Source of the DNA: Planctomycetota bacterium
Lineage (GTDB): Bacteria; Planctomycetota; Phycisphaerae; UBA1845; PWPN01
Reading direction: 5' to 3'
Length of the DNA stretch: 10,634 bases
Assembly: GCA_020346805.1 (NCBI GenBank)
Contig: CP070790.1
Span: forward strand, 2,933,189 to 2,943,822
Shown here one piece after another: positions 1 through 5,732 of this stretch. Positions within the stretch are counted from its first letter, which is position 1, and each line of letters starts with the position of its first letter. The notes below the pieces were generated by a model, which saw nothing but the letters and a program-made list of their open reading frames with translations, did no database searches and was not told the DNA's origin. Position numbers and translations under genes: made by a program.

Positions 1-894
1 GGCGTTCATTCGGGCGATTCGGCTTGCGTGATCCCACCCAACAGCATACCGGCCAAACACATCGATACCATTTACCAATATACCAAAAAAATAGCCCGCG
101 AGCTTAACGTTGTCGGGTTGATGAATATGCAGTATGCCATCGCCAACGACAAAGTTTATGTGCTGGAGGCTAACCCGCGGGCCTCGCGAACTGTGCCGCT
201 GGTTTCCAAGGTCTGTGCCTTTTCGATGGCCCGGGCGGCCACCGAGATGATGATGGGCAAGACCCTGGCCGAGGTGAAGCCCGAAATCAAGAAAATCCCG
301 CATTACGGAGTGAAGGAGGCGGTGTTTCCCTTCCCCATGATTCAGGAGGCGGATCCGATTCTCGGTCCCGAGATGCGCTCCACCGGCGAAGTGTTGGGCC
401 TGGCCGATTCGTTCGGGATGGCCTTCTACAAGGCCCAGGATGGGGCCAAGTCGACGTTGCCGATTGAGGGTACGGTTCTGCTTTCTGTTTCCTCGCGCGA
501 CCGTGCGGGTCTGGAAAAGATCGCCGGGAGATTCGCCGACCTCGGTTTTAAGATCAGGGCCACAGAGGGTACGAGTGCTTATCTGGCCGAGCACGGTATC
601 GAATCCGAGTTGATCAAGAAGCTGCATGAGGGCCGGCCCAATATCGCCGACGCCATCAAGAACGGCGAGATCCAACTGGTAATCAACACCCCGGTGGGCA
701 AGCTCAGCAAGTACGACGATTCCTATCTCCGCAAGTCGGCCATCAAGTACAAGGTGCCGCACATTACCACCTTGGCTGCCGCCGCCGCCGCAGTCGAGGG
801 TATTGCCGCCTACCGCAGCGGGCGCAGCGAGGTGCGCTCCCTGCAGGAATACCACGCCGACGTGCACGGCCAAACCGTGGCCAGTGCCAAATAG
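1..894 (+). CDS. carB: Carbamoyl-phosphate synthase large subunit, C-terminal part (5' truncated by window edge)
   Basis: This is the C-terminal ~297 residues of the large subunit of carbamoyl-phosphate synthase, which makes carbamoyl phosphate for pyrimidine and arginine synthesis in the cytoplasm with the glutaminase subunit CarA. The frame is already open at base 1 and begins with GVHSGDSAC, a conserved stretch of the second ATP-grasp half, so the GTG at 28 is an internal Val codon and not a start. VLEANPRASRTVPLVSK (about fragment residues 54-70) is the metal/ATP-binding end of that ATP-grasp domain. From about residue 155 to the end lies the MGS-like allosteric domain, with the TEGTSAYLAEHGI segment. 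The family is usually about 1,070 residues, so some 770 are missing upstream. The stop is TAG at 892-894. The gene converges on the minus-strand gene that ends at 940, with only the hairpin element between them. CarA is not visible. Identity is nearly certain. Confidence 0.97.
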   Translation, partial: GVHSGDSACVIPPNSIPAKHIDTIYQYTKKIARELNVVGLMNMQYAIANDKVYVLEANPRASRTVPLVSKVCAFSMARAATEMMMGKTLAEVKPEIKKIPHYGVKEAVFPFPMIQEADPILGPEMRSTGEVLGLADSFGMAFYKAQDGAKSTLPIEGTVLLSVSSRDRAGLEKIAGRFADLGFKIRATEGTSAYLAEHGIESELIKKLHEGRPNIADAIKNGEIQLVINTPVGKLSKYDDSYLRKSAIKYKVPHITTLAAAAAAVEGIAAYRSGRSEVRSLQEYHADVHGQTVASAK

Positions 895-939
895 GCGCCA
901 GCGGTTTGTGCGGTTAAGTCAGAACGAATGTGAACATGA

Positions 940-2625
940 TTAATACGGATTCCACTTCAAACATGCGCTAAGAGAGCGGGTCAGGCACAATATTCCTTTG
1001 GAATAATTGAGCCAGACCCGGCACACGTTTGAAGTGGAATCCGTATAATTCATGAACTGGAAGGCATATAGGTCGGCATCGCGAAACGCGATCCGCAAGC
1101 GTATCGGTTTGCCGGCCAGGGCCGACACATCGCTTTGCCCCTGCCAGCTTACCTGTCGGTTGATCTGGTTGGCGGTGTGGATCACGTCGCAGTCGGCAAG
1201 CCGATAGCCTTTGATCGGCTTTCCTTCGCGATCAAGCAATTCGCATCGCACCAGGCCGGTGGCGGAAGTGTCCACATTCAACACCAGTTTTTCACCGGCA
1301 AAGCGCATCAAAGGGGTGGTAAATTCGCCGCCCGCATAAGCGGCACGGGCAGAAACGAATCCGTCGCGACGCAGCACCAGCCGGCTGATGACCGAAACAT
1401 CCTCTGTTGGTGCAAGGCCCCCCGCAGTCAGGAGTCTCCTGTTCCGATCGTCGCGGCCCCATCCGTGCAACCGATCGCTGCCCAGGTAGTACATGTACAT
1501 CTCTTTTCCATCGACCGAGGGGACCAGGCCATAAAAGACCCGGGCGCACATACTGTCGAACTCACCTTTCATACCGAGGTCGACGAACGGCCGGCGCCCG
1601 AAACGGTGCCACGTAATGCCGTCCCGACTGGCGGCGAACTGGGTATGCAGCGGACCGGCGTTGGTCACATAATCGTCAGCGAATTCGCGCATCTCGCCCT
1701 GCACGTAATGCAAATATACCTGGGGGAACATGTAGTAGGCCTGCTGGGCCCAGGGATATTTGATGGTGCCGTTGGTGTAATAGTCGACAACCGGGTGATC
1801 GCCCAAAGAAGCATCCAGTGAATCGGGGGCCAGCACGATGGGGGAATCCTGGACCTGAGAAAAACCGCCGAGACGATTCGATTCGCTGCGAGCGATACTG
1901 CGGCCGCGGAATCCCTTCGGCACGTGTCGGTTGTAGCGCATGTAGGCGACGTATTTGTTGATCCGGTCGTCCCAGAAGATTACGTTCTGGGAGTCGAGCT
2001 GCTGGCGGCCTTCCGGATGGGTAAAGGTGAGGACCTTCTTGTGCGTCAGTTGCCAGTGGATGCCGTCGGGGGAGGAGAACACTACCGTGTCCTTCAGCTC
2101 GTCGGAGATACGAACGGCATAACGAAACCGCTGATCTTCCGGCGCGGTCGGGTCGTAAAATACCATTCCTTCTGAACCGCATTTGTCGATGCCGCCGGCG
2201 CCGCGCCCGATGACGATGTTGTTATTCCGACTGCCCTCGTAGTCGGCCAGGCCCAGGTCAGGCTTTTCCCATTGGATTCCGTCCTTTGAGCGGGCGTAGC
2301 ACAGCCCGCTTCGCGCGGGATACCACAGGTGATAGGTATCACCCACCTTGAGGACGCAGGAGTAACTGCCGATGCTGTTGCCCTCCCAGGGCCGGTCCGC
2401 TGACAGTATCCGCTCCCCCGTCTTGCGGGGCGGATGCATGATGAGTTCCATATTATGCGAGGTGGCCAGGAATCGGCCGTCGATGAATACCTGGCGCCGG
2501 TTGCCGATGTCCAGCACGTCAGGTTCGTTGACCAGTTTGGTACGCTCGCCAGCGGCCGAGTGGGTGACGAACAATGTCGGCAGAATGAAAACCAATACAC
2601 TGCAAATACTGATACGATGGGTCAT
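940..2625 (-). CDS. Secreted glycosidase-like beta-propeller protein with C-terminal beta-sandwich; C-terminus formed by a repeat element
   Basis: The 561-residue product has a signal peptide (hydrophobic residues about 8-20, likely cleavage after SAA at 23-25) and is probably exported. Residues ~35-410 resemble the five-bladed propeller fold of GH32/GH43-type glycosidases: blade-like motifs SKDGIQW (113-119), SPDGIHW (185-191) and SRDGITW (333-339) recur, with many Asp, Trp and Tyr residues. Residues ~414-524 form a sandwich-like domain (RRDGFVSA to RDADLYAFQF) that I know from hypothetical secreted proteins of planctomycetes and Verrucomicrobia. Substrate and catalytic residues cannot be assigned, so it may be a carbohydrate-binding or inactive relative. 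In my recollection such proteins stop just after LYAFQF. Here the frame continues for 37 residues (525-561) encoded entirely by the inverted-repeat element, which also supplies the TAA. The start has an AGGA about five bases upstream. The fold assignment is moderately sure; the function is unknown. Confidence 0.82.
   Translation of the reverse strand: MTHRISICSVLVFILPTLFVTHSAAGERTKLVNEPDVLDIGNRRQVFIDGRFLATSHNMELIMHPPRKTGERILSADRPWEGNSIGSYSCVLKVGDTYHLWYPARSGLCYARSKDGIQWEKPDLGLADYEGSRNNNIVIGRGAGGIDKCGSEGMVFYDPTAPEDQRFRYAVRISDELKDTVVFSSPDGIHWQLTHKKVLTFTHPEGRQQLDSQNVIFWDDRINKYVAYMRYNRHVPKGFRGRSIARSESNRLGGFSQVQDSPIVLAPDSLDASLGDHPVVDYYTNGTIKYPWAQQAYYMFPQVYLHYVQGEMREFADDYVTNAGPLHTQFAASRDGITWHRFGRRPFVDLGMKGEFDSMCARVFYGLVPSVDGKEMYMYYLGSDRLHGWGRDDRNRRLLTAGGLAPTEDVSVISRLVLRRDGFVSARAAYAGGEFTTPLMRFAGEKLVLNVDTSATGLVRCELLDREGKPIKGYRLADCDVIHTANQINRQVSWQGQSDVSALAGKPIRLRIAFRDADLYAFQFMNYTDSTSNVCRVWLNYSKGILCLTRSLSACLKWNPY
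943..1046. repeat. REP/MITE-like inverted-repeat element, copy 1
   Basis: The ends are perfect 20-base inverted repeats: ATACGGATTCCACTTCAAAC at 943-962 and its reverse complement at 1027-1046. The similarity continues outward imperfectly (CATGATTA at 935-942 against the complement CATGAATT of 1047-1054). Inside is a second hairpin, GGGTCAGGCACAATATTCC (978-996) pairing with 1000-1019 around a TTT loop, with small mismatches. The whole unit is about 104 bases and can fold into one long cruciform. It sits between convergent carB and the propeller gene and overlaps the latter's 3' end. The GGGTCAGGCTC-type core resembles repeats I associate with REP-associated (Y1/IS200-like) transposases, but no transposase lies in the window. 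It may also act as a bidirectional transcription barrier, although there is no clear T-tract. Confidence 0.85.
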
Positions 2626-2878
2626 GTTGTCCTCATAATATTATTGTTGGCAGGCCAAAGTACCGACTGACCGGCACAAGGATCTGCCCCGCATTTACTT
2701 CAGCGGCACTATTGTGCACGCTGGCAGCCGGCTGCACAACCTCCGTCTGCAGGGCACCGGAATTATCGAGTTTGTTCGGCAAAACCGGTATCCACATCCC
2801 CTGTATCTTCAAAAGACTTCATACTCATTGGCAACTTGGAATCTATGAGTTCGCTAAACCTTGTCCGTATGAATATTG

Positions 2879-2898
2879 TCGGCAGGTCAACCTGCCGA
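2879..2898. repeat. Short perfect palindromic hairpin
   Basis: TCGGCAGGT at 2879-2887 and ACCTGCCGA at 2890-2898 are perfect 9-base inverted arms separated by only CA. The tight spacer makes this look more like a protein-binding dyad or cruciform than an RNA terminator, and no T-tract follows on either strand. No gene boundary is near. Its role is unknown. Confidence 0.5.
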
Positions 2899-3085
2899 TA
2901 AACCGGCAACAACAACCTGCCCTACGTCCTGGCGATGGATTCGTTTTGCGTATAGTAGTGAAACGTCAAACTCTTCGATGGACTCGGAATGAAACGCCAA
3001 AACATCAGGACGTCAAAATGGAAGAACTGATCACACGTAACCCGTCTAAGGCAGGCTAAACATAATGGGATGGCAACTTACTGGA

Positions 3086-3106
3086 TTCCCCGATCAAGTT
3101 GGGGCA
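3086..3106. repeat. Degenerate small REP-like hairpin (ATTCCCCGATC...GGGG)
   Basis: CCCCGA at 3088-3093 can pair with TTGGGG at 3099-3104 (one G-T wobble) around TCAAG. The surrounding CTGGATTCCCCGATCAAG (from 3081) resembles, from memory, the widespread short intergenic palindrome with TTCCCCGA/TCGGGGAA arms. If so, this copy has lost a C-to-T and an A-to-C position in its right arm. It lies in the gene-poor stretch with no obvious link to a gene. Confidence 0.35.
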
Positions 3107-3161
3107 AGACGTTAAATACGTGCCCAATGTACTATTTGGATTATTAGGTTTGATATGGTTT

Positions 3162-3264
3162 ATACGAATCGTATTTCGAACCAGGGCGAAGAAAGTGGGT
3201 CAGGCTCATTTTTTGTATGGAACAGTGTGCCAGCCCCCGCGCTGATTCGAAGTATAATCCGTAT
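3162..3264. repeat. REP/MITE-like inverted-repeat element, copy 2 (diverged)
   Basis: The left end, ATACGAATCGTATTTCGAA at 3162-3180, matches the reverse complement of the right end (3246-3264) at 15 of 19 positions. The centre holds GGGTCAGGCTCA (3198-3209) facing TGTGCCAGCCCCC (3225-3237), an imperfect internal inverted repeat. The length (103 bases), the terminal ATACGGATT and the GGGTCAGGC / GTGCCWG core match copy 1 at 943-1046, so both belong to one family. Spacer and arms have diverged, so this copy is probably older. It begins eight bases after the stop codon of lpxI (minus strand), where it could act as an RNA 3'-end hairpin. Confidence 0.75.
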
Positions 3265-3272
3265 TATTCGTC

Positions 3273-4121
3273 TTATTCATCGCTTTGTTGGGCGAGGACT
3301 ACGATGCCCAGGCGGTTGGCGCGGTCGATTATCTGGTCCCGATCGATGACCAGGGTTTTGCCGGCCTCGATGACCAGGGCGGTTGCTCCGTTACAATGAA
3401 GATTCTCGATGGTATCAATCCCGACGGTGGGGACATCGAAGCGCGGATCCTGTTTGGGCTTGGACACTTTAATCATTGTCCATCCCCCAGCGGGGCAAAG
3501 TTGGCCGGCCCGTTCGATCATGCGGTCGGTACCTTCGATGGCCTCGACGGCGATTACTTCCTGCTCCTTGACGGCGATCGACTGGCCGATATCCAGATGT
3601 CCCATCTGCTTGGCAATTTGCCAGCCGAATTCGATATCTTTTTGTTGGGTTAGTGTTGGTTCCTTACGGGTCAGTACGCCGGCGGGAGCCAGGTGCTCGC
3701 GGCAATATTGAATCGAGTCAGTCAAGGTAATTCCCTTTCGCTGCATGTGATCTGCCGTTGCTCGAAGTATGGTATCGTTTCGGCGATCGGCGACCTCAAA
3801 AAACCACAACTTAATACTCGTCCAATCGGGCAGGTAACGCAACAGGCGAAACCGCCCGTACATCTCGGTCTTTTTGACCGCACCGGCCATTATCGCTTCG
3901 GTCACGTTGGATCGGCGAAATATACGAATCCACCGGCCCAATCTTACCACCCCGGACCAATAGAAACGGTCGGCAGACTGGGGCAAGGCTGGGTCGGCCA
4001 AACCCCTCAAGCCCACCACCACCACCGGTCGGCCCGCCCGCCTATCCCCCTCTGCCACCAGGAAGGGAAACCGTCCCGCGCCGGCGATAATACCCAGAGG
4101 ATTTTCGAGCTTGTTTGACAT
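3273..4121 (-). CDS. lpxI: UDP-2,3-diacylglucosamine pyrophosphatase LpxI (DUF1009 family)
   Basis: LpxI hydrolyses UDP-2,3-diacylglucosamine to 2,3-diacylglucosamine 1-phosphate (lipid X) and UMP, the fourth step of lipid A synthesis, at the inner face of the cytoplasmic membrane. It replaces the unrelated LpxH found in E. coli. The 282-residue product has the usual family length. Visible family features are the N-terminal GIIAGAGRFPFLVAE (10-24), MAGAVKKTEMYGR (78-90), the core DIGQSIAVKEQEVIAVEAIEGTDRMI (177-202, near the end of the first, FAD-like-named half of the old DUF1009 description), and DPRFDVPTVG (225-234) near the C-terminus. Asp in the last region is known to be needed in Caulobacter LpxI; I cannot align the exact residue. 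The ATG has only a weak GGA seven bases upstream. lpxD lies 275 bases upstream on the same strand. No lpxA or lpxB is in view. Confidence 0.93.
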   Translation of the reverse strand: MSNKLENPLGIIAGAGRFPFLVAEGDRRAGRPVVVVGLRGLADPALPQSADRFYWSGVVRLGRWIRIFRRSNVTEAIMAGAVKKTEMYGRFRLLRYLPDWTSIKLWFFEVADRRNDTILRATADHMQRKGITLTDSIQYCREHLAPAGVLTRKEPTLTQQKDIEFGWQIAKQMGHLDIGQSIAVKEQEVIAVEAIEGTDRMIERAGQLCPAGGWTMIKVSKPKQDPRFDVPTVGIDTIENLHCNGATALVIEAGKTLVIDRDQIIDRANRLGIVVLAQQSDE

Positions 4122-4396
4122 AATAATTCCAAATATGGTCTATCTCTCCGTTTTGGCGCTCAAGACTCTGACATATGAATGATTTACGGGCAAGCTCAAC
4201 TCATTTCGTTCGTTGATATGGCCCATGCCACCCAACATTTTACACCCTGCCCTGGCGCTTAGGGTTCTGAATCCAATGCCCTCCCTGACTCGTCACAGCG
4301 TCGATTCAGTTTCACACTCTTGCCACCCCCTTACCAATTAAGAATGTTTTGTTATACGCACCTAGTAATCTCGCGGTTGCCGCGCCTGAGATATCG
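4122..4396. other. Intergenic region between lpxD and lpxI
   Basis: There are 275 bases and no gene. The stretch contains an imperfect stem (GGGC 4188-4191 with GCCC 4221-4224, and TCAAC 4196-4200 with GTTGA 4212-4216) and a smaller ACCCT/AGGGT pairing near 4243-4264. On the minus strand the latter part reads GGGTGGCATGGGCC, a string like intergenic repeats I recall from planctomycetes. A hairpin close to the lpxD stop is listed separately. I see no convincing separate promoter for lpxI. The spacing is long for a tight operon, but read-through is possible. Confidence 0.5.
4368..4392 (-). terminator. Possible weak stem-loop after lpxD
   Basis: CGCGG (4372-4376) and CCGCG (4380-4384) pair around TTG, and ATCT (4368-4371) can pair with AGAT (4389-4392) across a CCTG bulge. 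It begins five bases beyond the lpxD stop in the direction of transcription. No U-run follows, so full rho-independent termination is doubtful. It may be an attenuating or stabilising 3' structure. Confidence 0.3.
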
Positions 4397-5458
4397 TTAT
4401 TTCGAATTTTTTTCGATCTGTGTGTTCAGCCGGTCCAAATCCTGCCTCAACCGACGGATTTCGTCCTTTAGTTCGGGCAGCTTTTGAATAACGGCCACCT
4501 GCCGCCTGCAATCATTGATAGGCACCGCTGGCTGTCCAAGTACGGTGATACCCGGCTCAACCGAGTTGGAAACGCCGGCCTTGGCTCCGACGGTTGCATT
4601 ATCACCGATGTTAATATGTCCGACCACCCCGGCCTGCCCCGCCATGGTCACGTGTTTACCCACGTTTACCGAACCTGCTATACCTACCTGGGCCACAAAG
4701 AGACAATCCTCGCCCACCTTGGTACCGTGCCCGATGGCGATCAAGTTGCTGAACTTGGTACCGCTATTAATTATGGTGCTGCCAAGAGTGGCGCGATCGA
4801 TGGTACAGTTGGCCCCGATCTCAACATCGTCACCGATCACCACATTGCCGACCTGCGGGATCTTAACCCACTTCTCATTAACCGGGGCGTACCCCAATCC
4901 GTCTTCACCGATTACGGTACCGGCATGAATGGTGACCCGATCGCCCAATATACAATCCTCGTAGATCACTACGTTGGGAAAGAGGGTCACATTGCTGCCG
5001 ATCCGGCACCGGCAGGCGATATAAACACCCGGATAGATAACCGCGTTATCCCCGATGCTGACCTTCCCGCCGATGTGAGCGCCGGGGCCAATATTAACAT
5101 TGGCCCCAATGGTGGCGCTGACGTCTATAGTGGCCTGGTCAGACACCCCCCACTGCGGATGCTTTCGGTAACCATGCAATTTGACGATGGCGGCAGTGAC
5201 GGCGGCATAAGGATCCGCGGTTCGTAACAAGTTCATCTTCCGTGAAACCTTTATCTCCGGCTTGACCAGCACTGCAGTTGCCTTGGTGGCGGCGAGCTGG
5301 TTCTCATATTTGGGATTCGATAAAAAGCTGATCTGTCCCTGGCCGGCATCCTCCAGGGTGGCCACCGATGAAACGATGGCCGAGGCATCACCCTCGATTT
5401 GACATTCAAAACCCACGGTCGCCAGATATTCAGTTAATTCTTTTAGTGTCAGTCCCAT
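4397..5458 (-). CDS. lpxD: UDP-3-O-acylglucosamine N-acyltransferase LpxD
   Basis: LpxD transfers a 3-hydroxyacyl chain from acyl carrier protein to the 2-amino group of UDP-3-O-acylglucosamine, the third step of lipid A synthesis, acting as a cytoplasmic homotrimer. The 353 residues (E. coli 341) show the N-terminal uridine-binding domain (~1-105, with GQISFLSNPKYE at 41-52). A long left-handed beta-helix of hexapeptide repeats follows (~108-308), then a charged, heptad-like C-terminal helix (ELKDEIRRLRQDLDRL, 329-344). His244 in AIGHGTKVGED lies where the E. coli catalytic His239 is expected, and His281 in VVGHINIG matches the second conserved His. GEDGLGY (184-190) and IDRATLGST (220-228) are also typical. 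A stop codon lies immediately upstream in frame, so ATG 5456-5458 is the first start; GGTGGA six bases before it is the probable Shine-Dalgarno. A strong promoter lies just upstream, and lpxI follows in the same direction. Confidence 0.96.
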   Translation of the reverse strand: MGLTLKELTEYLATVGFECQIEGDASAIVSSVATLEDAGQGQISFLSNPKYENQLAATKATAVLVKPEIKVSRKMNLLRTADPYAAVTAAIVKLHGYRKHPQWGVSDQATIDVSATIGANVNIGPGAHIGGKVSIGDNAVIYPGVYIACRCRIGSNVTLFPNVVIYEDCILGDRVTIHAGTVIGEDGLGYAPVNEKWVKIPQVGNVVIGDDVEIGANCTIDRATLGSTIINSGTKFSNLIAIGHGTKVGEDCLFVAQVGIAGSVNVGKHVTMAGQAGVVGHINIGDNATVGAKAGVSNSVEPGITVLGQPAVPINDCRRQVAVIQKLPELKDEIRRLRQDLDRLNTQIEKNSK

Positions 5459-5503
5459 TCAATTTCCACCATAATACCATCCCTCCGCTGAACGATAGGG
5501 GCT

Positions 5504-5533
5504 ATAATAGGTCCGCATTGCCGGAGGTGTCAA
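5504..5533 (-). promoter_or_regulatory. Sigma70-type promoter for lpxD
   Basis: Read on the minus strand, a perfect TTGACA (-35, plus-strand 5528-5533) is followed after 18 bases by TATTAT (-10, plus-strand 5504-5509). Transcription would start near 5497 and leave a leader of about 40 bases to the lpxD ATG. Sequence match and position agree well. No operator was recognised. Confidence 0.7.
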
Positions 5534-5732
5534 TTGGACTATTTGAAGTAAAATATCGGCGGCAAGATGATAATCTGGATAACCTGGTGTTGAAACAGAT
5601 TAAGCTCGTTGAACAGAACTAGACGTATGCCATGTTAGTTTATTAAAAAACTTCGTTTTTTATCCGCTCCCTCATGGTCGCGGCTGGTTGTTGGATGTTC
5701 TAAGGTTCCTCTACCAACAAGGGTATTAGGCC
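5534..5732. other. Divergent lpxD/polX intergenic region
   Basis: This is the polX side of the divergent gap. It holds an AT-rich hairpin at 5644-5662 and an AAGGG at 5719-5723 placed as Shine-Dalgarno for polX. A 31-codon open frame (GTG 5527 to TAG 5622) has a GGAGG that overlaps its own start and lies on the lpxD promoter, so I do not call it. I found no convincing -10/-35 pair for polX. Confidence 0.45.
5644..5662. repeat. AT-rich hairpin upstream of polX
   Basis: TAAAAAAC (5644-5651) and GTTTTTTA (5655-5662) form perfect 8-base inverted arms around TTC. The A-run and T-run make it a weak bidirectional terminator-like structure. It lies 70 bases upstream of the polX start, so it might insulate polX from upstream transcription or sit in its leader. 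Confidence 0.45.

Larger units (their letters stand above)
2626..3161. other. Gene-poor intergenic stretch
   Basis: About 535 bases lie between the start of the propeller gene and the second hairpin element, with no convincing gene. An open frame at 2712-3059 (+) gives a Cys/Arg/Pro-rich product with no recognisable domain and no Shine-Dalgarno sequence, and I do not call it. Another plus frame is open from about 2639 to a TGA at 2846-2848 without a plausible start and could be a gene remnant. Two compact hairpins (2879-2898 and 3086-3106) lie here. I found no convincing promoter for the leftward propeller gene. Nothing resembles a tRNA. Confidence 0.5.

Noticed and set aside
28..30. GTG as the start of the first gene
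   Set aside because: The frame is open to base 1 and encodes conserved CarB sequence (GVHSGDSAC) before it, so it is internal.
943..1046. Element 1 as an ordinary rho-independent terminator of carB
   Set aside because: The arms are long and nested, no T-run follows on either strand, and a related copy lies elsewhere; a mobile repeat explains it better, though it may affect transcription.
1135..1821. 228-codon plus-strand open frame inside the propeller gene
   Set aside because: It is antisense to a gene with clear signal peptide and domain structure; its product shows no domain and it lacks a ribosome site.
2712..3059. 115-codon plus-strand open frame in the gene-poor region
   Set aside because: No Shine-Dalgarno, no recognisable domain, odd composition, and it spans the palindrome at 2879-2898.
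4484..5227. 247-codon plus-strand open frame antisense to lpxD
   Set aside because: It mirrors the hexapeptide-repeat codons of lpxD, which keep the opposite strand free of stops.
5527..5622. 31-codon frame with GGAGG upstream of polX
   Set aside because: The GGAGG overlaps its own GTG start, and the region coincides with the lpxD -35 box; coding evidence is too thin.
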